From positions 4,278,001 to 4,342,000 of the forward strand of contig NC_091273.1 of NCBI RefSeq assembly GCF_042100115.1: 64,000 nt of DNA, read 5' to 3'. The notes under the pieces were generated by a model. That model saw only the letters and a list, made by a program, of their open reading frames with translations, was not told the origin of the DNA and searched no databases. Below are positions 32,623 through 43,277 of the stretch, one piece after another. Numbering within the stretch: position 1 is the first letter of the stretch; each line of letters starts with the position of its first letter. This DNA is from Alternaria dauci. Its lineage: Eukaryota; Ascomycota; Dothideomycetes; Pleosporales; Pleosporaceae. A program made the translations under genes and the position numbers.

Positions 32623-33221
32623 TATTAGGTAATTATTAACTAAGTAAAGAGCGAGTGGATGCGCAGAGACATGCGCGTGGTATATGGTCAGACGGAAACT
32701 TCGAAAGCACAAAGAACAGCAAGAAGGCCAGGCAACAGGAGAGAACTCTGCCTGCCCGCAAACATCGTGGCGCCACTGGGTGCCTGAAGCTAGTCGTATC
32801 GGTGTTGGACATCACTTAATTTTAGATGAGCGGGGACGGAACAACCATGATGCGACCGGGTAAATCTCAGTCATCCATGCGCCCCGCTTGGCACGCTAGG
32901 ATTGCAACCTTAGTTGAGGCTTGATCCTTTGTCATTTCACATCACCCAACCAACGGCTTCGAATAATGGATCATTAGATGGTTTGGATTCGATAGTACAG
33001 TACTGTGCAAAGGAAATAATCGTATACGGACGCCATCGCTTGCATCGCTGAAGTCCGCCTGAAAAACATTACATCATAAGAGACCTTTTACAAAAGCCGT
33101 ACCATCCAAAGTTTAAGCAATCAAGCTCCATCCTTGGGCCCTAGCACGAAGAAAAAGAAGGGATGAAAAGCGCTGGTGCCCGATCTCTGTCATCTCAGCC
33201 ATCACACTCTGAAGTGCATGT
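32623..33221. other. intergenic, no gene recognised
   Basis: Between two minus-strand genes; carries the promoter of the four-TM protein gene. A CT-poor spacer without repeats or coding signal. Confidence 0.45.
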
Positions 33222-34030
33222 CTAGTACATTGGGTCACCGATGGCGGTGATGGAAGCATAGCAAACGCCGTCCCTGCAGTAGCCAGCGGGCGTGAGCCAT
33301 CCCCAGAGTTCTAAGACATGTTAGTACAGTTCTTGAAGAATGGCGCACTCGGCTGAACTTACCAACTTGCTGGCCGTTGGAGAAGATGGCTCTGGCAGCT
33401 CCCGAAATGGTGGCCGAGCACGCTGATGAGCCGCCGCTAAGGTGGTCGCAAGTGATTATGAAAGGGGCAGTAGCCTGAAGAGGGATATCGGTAGAGCCGT
33501 AGCAGCGACCTTCGTGGCACCATGCTGATATAGTGCTGTCCATCGCGTACTTGTCGCCATCGACAAGCAGAGACTGAATAGATCCCGCAACGGTGATGGT
33601 GCATTTGAATTCGGTGTTGCAAACTCCGGTCACTGACAACACATATTAGCAACTTGCAGCATAATGGTAAGGGAATGTGCTATTCAATAGACTTACAAAG
33701 ACCGTAAACAGCGCCAAGAACACCAGAGAGAGTCCTGTCAATGACGGGTGGCAAAGCGGGCAAGTTGGTGAGAGAGAGGACGCCGGAGCCCTGGACTGGG
33801 GCAGTAAAGCTCGAGGGCATAGTCGGCTGGCCACTAGTACCAGTTGGCACTGCAATGACGCTGGATGTCTTGGTAGCAGCGGCAACAGAAGACGACTTGG
33901 CTGCAGCCAGCTTCACATCCAGAAGAGCGCTGGAAGTGGCAACATTGACGCCGATGCCGCCGAGATTGATTCCAAGAAGAGGGGAGGCAGTTGCAGAAGC
34001 AACAAGAAGAGCGAGAGTAGTGAACTGCAT
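33222..34030 (-). CDS. secreted cysteine-containing protein
   Basis: Three exons (34030-33697, 33632-33363, 33310-33222) give 230 residues. The N-terminus is a signal peptide (MQFTTLALLVASATAS, cleavage near 16). A Ser/Ala/Thr-rich stretch follows, then a compact domain with eight to nine cysteines in paired spacings: VCNTEFKC, WCHEGRC, ITCDHLSGGSSAC and YCRDGVC. The last exon completes the domain (ELWGWLTPAGYC...). All three junctions restore frame; introns are 64 and 52 nt with GTAAGT donors. It probably folds with four disulfides and is exported. No known family recognised; a surface or effector-like role is possible. Confidence 0.75.
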
Positions 34031-35186
34031 TGTGTGATTCGGAGGCTGTTAAGCGATTGATAGCACGAAGACACAGAAGAGTGTGATGGCAGAGATGGCC
34101 GGAGATGAGATGCTGATGGAAGAGCTGGAGATGACTGAAGCTGATGACTCTAAAACGATAGGAATTCGTGGTCCCTTTGTACTCATTCAAGGTGGCTAGT
34201 AGTGCGGTATGTTGTCAAATCTTTTGTTGTTGAAGCCCCCTGCCCAGCTGTGGAATTCGACTCAGTGCTAATCGATCCCGTCCGGCTCGTGCTCCGAAAC
34301 GCCTCGATTACCAGAACTGTGCGCCTTGTACTCCACGACTTGCGTTTCAGTCCTACGAGGCTTCCAGGCCCTGTAACAGAATCACGGTCCTTGGGCAGTT
34401 GCACTAAGATTGCTGCTACTTTGCCGACAAGCGAGCAACTACGTCGGCGGAGGCCGACAGGAACAAAGGGTACCTATCGAAGACCACAACCATGGCGTGC
34501 TTAAGGTTTCGCACTAGCTGGTCGGAGAGCTTTCCGTACGTTGCGGCTTCGTCCCCCGTCCAATAAGAAGATGGTACAGTTTGTGTCGACCAAATCGAGG
34601 AAACTATCGAGCTGATTCCAGAACCGATCGCTAAAACATGCCTCTGGTTCCGTTTTGGGCCAGAACACACGTTGTCCACCACGTGGTCCACCATGCTTTC
34701 TAGACTCTTTGGACCCTTTTCCGTTACCTACCCCAGCTGGTTGGTCTGCGGGCGCCTCCGCCATGGCTGCCAACACCCGACGAGCCAATCGCTATAATGT
34801 AGCTGGTGATTAGTATTGTAGTATACACCGTTGCGGACTTATCTAGTCCGAATCAGGTTCATGGCAACCAAGCGCTACGAAGAACACATTCAAATCATGA
34901 CAACGTGTCTGAGGCCCTGAATCGGTTCCTGGCCCTAATGCAACGATTTCACCAAGTGGCTCTTTATCACGCTGTGTGACGTGCTAGCGGCATCGACTTC
35001 TCTCAACGGAGCGGGCGAGAGTCATACAGCTGCAGAGTTCTTCACAACTTGCACAAAGTAAACGCTGATGAATTGTTATCCTCTTCCTACCATATTTTAC
35101 TATGATGTGAAGATTGAAGGTATGGTAAGTGACTTACATGGTAAACAAGTTGCTCGAAAAAAAAGGTTACTCGAAGACATTACATA
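34031..35186. other. intergenic, weak coding signal only
   Basis: On the minus strand a frame from the ATG at 34764 (MAEAPADQPAGVGNGKGSKE...) runs to 34501 with an overlapping second frame to 34416; neither shows a domain or a convincing intron. I regard it as unsupported. The rest should hold the promoter of the secreted protein and the 3' end of the UstYa-like gene. Confidence 0.4.
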
Positions 35187-36150
35187 TTACGACTCCGTCG
35201 TCCCTGAGACCAACTCCTCCAAGCCATCGGTTCCGTCATCGCAAACACCAAAATGATCCTCCAAACTCATGCCAGGTACGCCATCGCGAAAACATGCCGT
35301 GTTCTTCGTTGCATAATCTCTAAGCGCGGTCCAGTCTCTACACTGATGCACCTGTCCGTCACCAGCCATGCCATTACCGTGGCCGTAGAGCGGAGTATTG
35401 TCCGCATGGCACATAATGTGCTGGCGCAGGGCGTCAAAACAATGCAAGACATGATGCGTGGGAAAGGGAGGCAGCTCTTGGCGGTGCAAGGCCACATACG
35501 AGGCGCGGACGATGCGCTACGTTGTAATAGTCAGAAGGTTGTATGGATCGAAACAACAGTATTGGATCAAGAGTTTGACTTACGAGGCAGTGAAGCTGAT
35601 GGTACGCTTGGAGTAGGTACATTCCTTTACCAGGCATTCCAGGTATGTCCATAGAAGCAGGCCACTATTGCAACTGTTAAACCCTACTCCATGATCGACG
35701 CTGTCATCCTTTCCGAGGACCCGGTTCGAAGTTACTCACGTGATTCTCTGCTGCGAACTCGTGGTCCACTGCGATATGACCATGCGCAGTGTTGATGTTG
35801 TTCCACAGCGGGTCAGCATCCGAAGCGTTGGGCGCACCCCATGGCGTATTCCAATAGAATGGAACGAATGCGATGGGAAGAGACTCTACCCTAGCAAGTT
35901 CGCTGGGTTGTGGATCGAGGGCGTTGGGCAGCGCGAGGCTGGTGGGTGTGGGAGAAGCCTTTGGCATGGCCGTGGCGGTGACACCTGCAGCGCGCCATAT
36001 GGCAATTGAGAAGCCAAGGACACAGATATTAGCAACTGTAAGCGCTGCTAGTGCTATAGTCACGTAGAGTCGTCTGTGCGTCGAGGGAGGATGCGGGCCA
36101 TGTTCCGATGAGTGATCGCTTGACGCTACGAGCTTGTATCGAGCGAACAT
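35187..36150 (-). CDS. UstYa-family (DUF3328) oxidase-like protein
   Basis: Three exons (36150-35740, 35664-35584, 35516-35187) give 273 residues. A cytosolic N-terminus with HRR is followed by one membrane helix (about 28-52). After a Pro/Ser linker comes the DUF3328 domain: PFYWNTPWG, GHIAVDHEFAAENHWP, then two HxxHC motifs, YHQLHCL and THHVLHCFDALRQHIMCHAD, plus HQCRDW and AYATKN-like residues before the end. UstYa proteins catalyse oxidative cyclisation or related steps on fungal RiPPs and other metabolites, bound to secretory membranes. All junctions keep phase 0 (introns 75 and 67 nt, GTGAGT and GTAAGT donors). No RiPP precursor, tyrosinase or second UstYa gene lies beside it. Confidence 0.85.
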
Positions 36151-36777
36151 GGTGTTGGCGAGCGCTTGAGGTAACGACCAGAAAACATCGAAGCGAACTG
36201 CATATCAAATAGTCACGATTCCCTGCAGCGCGGAGGATGCACGAGGCAAGTTCCAAAGAAGCGGCGCATACCTAGGTAGTTAAGGTTTACGACCGTGCTC
36301 CCAAACAGTAGCGTGTAGGACGCTACTGCGCGTAGAGCAGAGTCCGGCTGCGGTCCGTTGCGATCGGAAATCATTGTCCCCCCAATCTAGATGGCTCTGC
36401 AAATCAACGCTCTTGCCGAGCTCGCCTCAGGGGCCGATTCTAGACCGAAGGCGCGGGAGATCTTCCGCTCGTCGTTGATGGACATTTTCCACGTCGTTGG
36501 GCCTCTGTACGTCACTTCAGCTACCGACACGCAGCCTTGCGCATGCACAACGACAACCTAGAACCGACTAGGTCCCCTAACCAGAGCTGCGAGGGTGTGT
36601 ACCAGTATACCTAGATTTGTATACACTTTGAGACGTGGAGTTGACTCCGTTCCCTATAGCTGAGAGCGTTATATGATACATAATCTAGGACGAATACCAC
36701 CGGTTATTGTCACTCCAGTCACTCCAGTCACTTCATCCCAGCAAGTACCTTGTCCCCTTCGCTGCATCACCGGCAAA
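36151..36777. other. divergent intergenic region
   Basis: Between the UstYa-like and rhodopsin-fold genes, transcribed away from each other. Contains a possible two-exon plus-strand frame (36391-36506, 36585-36663, 64 residues, starting MALQINALAELASG) with acceptable splice sites but no homology recognised, and a doubled CACTCCAGT near 36713-36730. Confidence 0.4.
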
Positions 36778-38133
36778 ATGGGTTACGAATACATCAACGT
36801 TACTTCGTGCCTAGCGACCGGTATCGCCCTCACAGCCCTGACTGTTCTTGCTGTCGCTTTTCGACTGGGTGTGGCAGTAGACAAGGCCATCAAGTCTCGG
36901 GACAATCGCTTCAGCAAGCATCTCGACGATTTCTTCTGTCTCCTAGCTCTTCTCCCCACTATTGGTGTCTCGACCGTTATGATCTATGGTAAGATAGAAC
37001 CGAACTAGAAACAAGCTTATTTCTTAGCTAATGATCGTCATAGGCGCGGCCAAGGGAATCATTGGCGGTCACAACGACCCTAGCAACATTGAGGGCTGGA
37101 TCTTCAGCACCACACCAGACCTGGTCATCCTCGAAAAAGTAGGTCCACCTGTTCCTATCTGGGCATACTCGATCGACTAACACTTGGGTAGTGCGTATAC
37201 ATGATCTTCATCATGCAGCCACTCGCTATTGGTCTCACGAAACTCGCTTTCCTGTTCCTCTACCGTCGCATCTTCACATGGCCTAGCTTCCAGCGGACCT
37301 CTTTGGTTTTCATCATCCTCACTGTCGCTTTCACGATTGCCTTCTTCATCGGATTCATCTTCGACTGCAATCTGAACTTTTCCGCCAACTGGGGCTCTCT
37401 GGCAAGCATTGCCGAGAACTGCCCCTTTGGTTTCGAGGCAACCATTGCGTTTACGGTTCTTGATGCCGTCTTTGATCTGTGCATCTTGATTCTGCCTCTT
37501 CCATGGATCTGGCGTCTGCAAATGCCCACCGTCCGCAAGATCCAATTGTGCGGTGTCTTCCTACTCGGAGGATTTGCAGTCGCTGCTGCCATTGTTCGCA
37601 TGGTCATCTGTATCAAGCAGAACACGCCCTCTGCTGCCCTCGACCAGCAGTACATTATGGGTATGCCCACCTACGATATCATGGGCATCACCTCGCACGG
37701 TCTCTTCTGGACTGTCGTCGAGACCAACGTCGCACTCATTGCCTGCTGCCTTCCCAAGCTACGACCCATGCTCAGCATGGCTGGTCTGGGAAGTCTCATG
37801 GTCTCCATGGGCTCTCTCCTCCAGAGGATGGGCTCCAGCATGGGTACTCAGAACTCCAACAGTGCCAGCAACGGCAGCGGCCAGTTCAGCAAGATCTCAG
37901 CGGCTACTGTCGTCACAGTTGGCAGCAAACCCCGCAGCCAGCTGGGCCATTACCGCTCGCAGGAGAAGGATCGTACTGGTAGCGATATCAGCCTTGTCGA
38001 GATGGGCAACAAAGTCGAAGCAGCGGCTGTGGTTGAGAAGCAAGTGTCGGCTGATCCTTATGACGTATACGAGGTCGATGTTGAGGACAGGAAGTACATG
38101 GGCAGGAACTCACCTAACATGTACCCCGAGTAA
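36778..38133 (+). CDS. fungal rhodopsin-fold integral membrane protein
   Basis: Three exons (36778-36988, 37044-37138, 37192-38133) give 415 residues. Seven membrane helices are seen, with the typical family landmarks: KHLDDFFCLLALLPT after helix 1, a Cys and aromatic-rich loop, KLAFLFLYRRIF, GFIFDCN..., and DLCILILPLPWIWRLQMP. The last 110 residues are soluble and Ser/Gly-rich with a YEVD-type acidic end. This is the fungal rhodopsin/SAT4-like domain found in many orphan membrane proteins; there is no CFEM domain and no retinal-binding Lys pattern is evident. Introns are 55 and 53 nt. The ligand or transport function is unknown; in other fungi relatives are sometimes linked to surface sensing. 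Confidence 0.85.
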
Positions 38134-38698
38134 GCTTACGATGTAGCGATGCGATGATACCTCCCTGGGGGATACGACCTCCAATATACCCACCTAATGA
38201 TTTTTGTAGCATAGTCAAGCGTAGCATTTAGTTTCAGTCTCAATCAAAACCTAATCTCAGCAAAGTCTTCTCTTCCTGATGCCTGATGTTTTGTTGGCTT
38301 TCAATGTCCTCAGTAACACCACTTACCCATGTTTACCCACGTGTCTCATGACTGCTCATTAGCGCGTATTCAACCAAAATTATCAAGATCGACTCTCGAC
38401 GCGACCAACTTGCCGTTCAAAACATTGACCCTATGATCAGAAGCTTGTAGATATAGAAGCGCTACCACAAAATCTAATGGCTCGAAGCTATCTAGTCGTT
38501 AGTACGCGTTAGGGGCTTGGAGGGCGTAAAGGTACCGTATGGTCGACATGCAGTAAGCCAAGCCAACCGGCCAATCTTCACGTCACGGCCGCAATAACTA
38601 TGAAACTCCAAGAGCACTTTGCAAAAAACCTGAAACGGATGGCAAGACATGGCACAGTGAGTTCATTAGATGCATCCGCTATTTTCCCAGATTCGAGT
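38134..38698. other. intergenic, convergent gene ends
   Basis: Between the convergent rhodopsin-fold and VPS23 genes; 3' UTRs presumably. Slightly A/T-rich, no coding signal or repeat. Confidence 0.5.
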
Positions 38699-40634
38699 TC
38701 AATGCATCGGATACTCATCCAAAGCCATGCCCTTGGCAATCTTCTTGATGAGGGCTTTTTTCAAGAACTGTTCACGAGCGAGACTTCTCGTTTGCTGTAG
38801 TCATGTCAGTTACATGTCCTCCACAGACATATTAGCGCAGATACGCTTACCTTGACAAATACTTCAGTACTAACCCGCCCCTTATCCAACGCGCGCCCTA
38901 GAACGAATAGGGCATCTGCGATGCCCTTTTCCTCCGCAGCAAGCGTGTAAAGCTGACCTCCAACTATCGTAGGCGCTACTAGCACGTCATCAACATCTGG
39001 CGCTTTTCTTCTTCGTGCATCCTCCATGACCCGGTCCGCTTCCACCATGGCGCCTTTCAAAACTTGTTCGTTGTTCGCAAGCGCCGCATCAAGCTGCTGG
39101 AGTTCGCCCAGTTCCGATTGTAGTCGAGAGTATGCGGTCTGGAGGGCAGCTTGTTGCGCGCGAAGTGGTGCTACCGCAGCCATGTTGGAAGAGACTGTTT
39201 GTCGAATCTGTGAAACTAGTGTTTGACTCAGAGCCTGGAGGAGTGAATCTTTCTCAGGGTTCGGGGGGACAGGCGGCACAGGAAGGGGAATTTGGTTGCC
39301 AGACTGCGATGGCAGGGTAACTTCGAGCGAGTCATCGAGAAGGTCGATTGGAGGTTTCGGGGCTGGTGGCGCCTGCTGAGGTTGCATTTGTTGGTATTGT
39401 TGAAACTGAGGATGCTGTTGTGGTGAGTAACCTTGTGGGGGCTGCTGATACTGTTGCGGCGGTGGTCCTTGGTACTGTTGTGCCTGCTGGAAGTTGGGGG
39501 GTGGTGGAGGCCCTGATCTCGAGAATTGGGCAGCTGTTCGTTGGCCGTTGGGCGTCATGGGGCTCACAGGGCTGCTGTTTTGTACTGGTTGCGGTGGAAA
39601 GCCATGTGCCTGTGTCTGAGGATGCTGAGGCCCTGGGCCTTGATTATAGCCACCCTGTCGATTTGGCGCATATTGCTGGCTTGGAGGCTGCTGTTGCCAC
39701 TGCTGCGGCGCATCGTATCTATTGCTTGGGCTCTGCTGGTATGGCTGCTGCGACTGCGGATGTTGTGGGGGATGGGGTGGTAGAGGTGGGGGTTGCGAGT
39801 ACCGGCTTTGTGGCGTCTGAGGTGTCGAATGACCCTGTTCGTGGGGTTTCGGTGGCTTTGGAGGGGGCGCGGGAGCTTGGTTCGGTGGAGCAGGAGGCGA
39901 TGGTGCGCCTGACGTGCCATGTACTGAGCGACGCCATTCAGCTGGCGGAGGAGGCACTGGAGGGGGTGCTTGCTGCGTGGGCGCATTATACTGTGGCTGC
40001 TGCTGCCTTGATCGCACAGGCGGTTCTTTCGCGAAGACGCCTCTCAGAACGGCAAGGAAGTCGAAGAGCGTAGATTTCTGGGCGAATGTCAGCTGTCGTG
40101 CCCGTAGATGGAGCATCTGGCCCATCAGCTCTCACAGCTCACGCAGTACTCACGTCCCAGTATTTCGCCCATTGTGCCAGATACGGGTGGTATATTCTGC
40201 CGTCGGTGCTCACGTGCTGTCCAGGTCGTAACACCATGTCCTGCGCGGGCGTGACGTATACGATGGGTGGTTCTCGGGGGTACGAGTGAGGCACCCATAT
40301 CGCTACCGGAAAGCCGTATGTTGCGCCGCGAAACGTAACGGGCAGCGTGCCGCTGAGAAGCAGCAGGAGCGCTGAAGATCCATTCTCGTATGTGTATGGT
40401 TCTGTCCTGGGTGCAAGCGACGGGTCTAGACGTTGGCGTCAAGTCAGTATGCATGTCGTGAAGCTGCAACACATGTGACATACAGTTGGACAGTGCCTCG
40501 GCCGCGTCGTGGTATGTGCGATTTACATCTGAGTATTCCTGACTGTCATGAGCGCATGTCGAATATAGCTTCGTCGACCAACTTACATTAACGAGAACGC
40601 TGTACAGCCAGTTGAGAACTTTCTCGCTGGCCAT
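38699..40634 (-). CDS. vps23: ESCRT-I subunit Vps23 (Tsg101 homologue)
   Basis: Five exons (40634-40587, 40538-40484, 40425-40154, 40077-38851, 38794-38699) give 565 residues. Residues 1-140 form a UEV domain (EYSDVNRTYHDAAEAL, SGTLPVTFRGATYGFPVAIW, PHSYPREPPIVYV, LRPGQHVSTDGRIYHPYL); it lacks a catalytic cysteine, as expected. A Pro/Gln-rich linker follows (about 150-350), then a coiled coil (about 375-445) and the steadiness box (YTLAAEEKGIADALFVLGRAL, REQFLKKALIKKIA) at the end. Vps23 binds ubiquitinated cargo and sorts it into multivesicular bodies. All exon joins restore conserved residues. An in-frame upstream ATG at 40658 is possible; the chosen one is next to the conserved EKVLNWLYSVL. 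Confidence 0.93.
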
Positions 40635-41027
40635 GTTGTAACTGAGCGATGATGGCATCCTGGTTGGATGATAGCCATGGAGCACGGTCCACATCTTTCG
40701 TAGCATGAACCCCTCAACACCTTGGCAATCCTTCAATGACTTGTCTCTCCATTTGTTACACAAGTCCAAGCTTGTTCGATATTTGGGTTTGCACTCAGTA
40801 CATCACTAACACCTGCGGGCCATGCCACGTACATAACAAAGTCAAGAGATGTTTGGCAAATCATTATATATGCTCAATACAATTTATATGTAGAGCTATT
40901 GCGTATGTTACAATACTGTAATCGTGTTTCTCATAACCGCTTCAGTGAGCGTGGGCATAACATCTGCCAAAGAACGTACGTCATTATACTATACAAGGGC
41001 CTCCGGGGGTATCAAACAACCACACGC
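40635..41027. other. intergenic, no gene recognised
   Basis: VPS23 upstream region and NFS1 3' region, both minus strand. No other signal seen. Confidence 0.45.
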
Positions 41028-42793
41028 TCAATGTTGACTCCACTCAATCGTGTTGAGGTCAACACCCTCCTGCACGAGTTCCCATAACGGGCTCAACTCG
41101 CGTAGGAATGTGACTCGCTCCTTGACCGCCTTCAACACGTAGTCAATCTCCGAGTCTGTAGTGAAGCGTCCGATACCGAAGCGGATACTGCTGTGCGCGC
41201 TCTCATCACTGCTGCCAAGCGCTCGGAGTACGTAGCTAGGCTCAAGCGACGCCGAAGTACAAGCGCTGCCCGAGGAGAGAGCAATGTCTTTCAGTGCCAT
41301 GAGCAATGATTCGCCCTCGACATAGGCGAAAGAAACGTTCACACACCCAGGGTAGTGTCGCTCCCTGTCACCGTTGAGTGTGGTGTGCTCGAGCGATAGC
41401 AGGCCTTCGAGGAGACGGTTCGACAGCGCCGAAATGCGCTTGGTGTCATACTGCTTGTGGTCAGCAATGCCCAGACTGGTAAATGATGTGACCAAAACAA
41501 TGCGTGATAGAGAACTCATAACCCCTGCACATTTGTCAACATGGCGCGTCGACGGCCGAAGCCGCCTAACACTCTGAAAGCCATGCATGTCGGAAGCAAA
41601 TAATCATAGTGTTGATGAAAGCTGAAGAAGAGTGTACGTACCTCCATCTCTTCTTTGCAGATCCGTGCGGCCTCGCCCATGCCGATGACAAGAGGAGGTG
41701 CTATTGTTCCACTTCGCAGTCCTCGCTCTTGACCACCGCCACTGATGATGGGGTCGAGCCTGACCCTAGGCCGTCTTCGTACATAGCACGCGCCAATGCC
41801 TTTGGGTCCGTAGATCTTGTGGCCTGATATCGACATCAAGTCGACATTCATCTTGTTGACGTCGAGAGGGATCTTGCCGACAGCCTGCGCCGCATCGGTG
41901 TGGAAGAAGACCTTCTTCGACCGGCAGAGCTTTCCAATCTCCTCGACGGGTTGTACAACACCAATCTCGTTGTTGACAGTCATGATGCTGACGATGGCGG
42001 TATCGGGACGGATCGCAGCCTCGAGCTGGGCCATGTCGATAAGACCGTTGTTTCCTACTGGCAGGTAAGTGACGGAGAAGCCTTCGTCTTGCAAATGTCT
42101 ACAGCTGTCAAGCACACACTTGTGCTCTGTCTGTGCTGTGATGATGTGCTTCTTCTTGCCGCTTCGCCCAAAGAAGCGCGCTACACCCTTGATACTCATA
42201 TTATTACTCTCAGTAGCCCCGCTGGTGAAGATGATCTCCTTTGGGTCTGCGCCAATAAGGTTGGCAATGTTGGCGCGGGCGTCCTCTACGGCCTTGTCGG
42301 TCTCCCACCCATACGCGTGGGTTCGCGAATGGGGGTTACCGTACATGCCGGTCATGTAGGGCATCATCTTGTCTACTACCCGCGGGTCCATGGGGGTTGT
42401 GGCTTGCATGTCTAGGTAGATGGGCCGTGAGCCCTGATCCATGACGGTAGCCTGCTTGAGAATGCCTGGGGTTCTGTTAGCTTCGCGGAAAGCGGGGTGG
42501 CGTGGATACTGGAGCTCACCAGCAGAAGGACTCATCATGGCATCAGCGCCCATGCCTGTTGTTGGCATAGTTGCATCCTCTGCTCTTTCTCCAGTCTCCT
42601 TGAGGAAACTCTGCTGCTCCTTCTTGATGGCTGCGTCGAGAGGAGAGGCATTAGAGACGGTCGCCTGCGCCGGCTTGGACTCTGAGACATAGTGCCGGCG
42701 GATGCTAGAAACACAAGAAAAAGCAGATGATGGGTATCGGCGAGAGGCAATGCGCAGGGCCTGCCTCGCGACGGTGGGTGCAATATTAGACAT
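41028..42793 (-). CDS. nfs1: mitochondrial cysteine desulfurase Nfs1
   Basis: Two exons (42793-41642, 41450-41028) give 524 residues. The first 40 residues are Arg/Ser/Ala-rich, a mitochondrial targeting sequence. The PLP aminotransferase class V fold is complete: [49 protein letters not shown] (PLP Lys326), and the mobile loop [10 protein letters not shown] with catalytic Cys448. Nfs1 takes sulfur from cysteine for Fe-S clusters and tRNA thiolation. The 191-nt intron is the longest but one in the window; the join EEMEYDTKRI matches the family exactly. Upstream of the acceptor the exon 2 frame stays open, which allows an alternative 3' splice site. The start is at the second in-frame Met, giving a clean presequence. 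Confidence 0.95.
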
Positions 42794-43277
42794 GATGGAG
42801 AGGTAGTGGAAAAATTGAGAGCGCAAATTGCCTCCCGAGGTATTAGAAGCTATGAAGTTTTAGCGCCCAGATCCGCTGATTAGCTAAACCCACCAGCGCT
42901 CGTGACAACCCACCACGACCACCCGTCATCGTTCATTGTTTGCATCTCAAAAAGAGATAGGCATAGTCATTCACGCGTTGGCGCGTTGGTTGCAGCGCTC
43001 AGCTTTGCCCTGCTCTTCCTTTCCCTGCAGCGGACTGTTCACTCTTGGCGTGAGATAATCGTACTCGCTTTCGTACTTGCTCAGCGCTCCGTGACATCCG
43101 GCAGATTCTAGGGAGCGCTGCATAGCCACACGCGACGTCATCGTCGAGGTTTAGCAGCCACGCCGGCGCCCGCATCGTTCGGTCGCTTCCTGCTGGTTTA
43201 CAACTACAGTCTCCACGGCCTCTCCTAATCCCTACTGTGTATCAATCTCCAGCAGACTTACAGAATATACCCCCACC
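42794..43277. other. divergent promoter region, NFS1/RVS167
   Basis: Between the start codons of two divergent housekeeping genes. It should carry two promoters. The stretch before 43278 is CT-rich with CCCACC ahead of the ATG. Nothing else recognised. Confidence 0.5.

Noticed and set aside
34416..34788. Minus-strand frames that could be a gene
   Set aside because: Two overlapping frames, no domain, and no intron that joins them sensibly.
39348..40073. 241-codon plus-strand frame
   Set aside because: Antisense of the Pro/Gln-rich linker of Vps23; the composition is explained by that.
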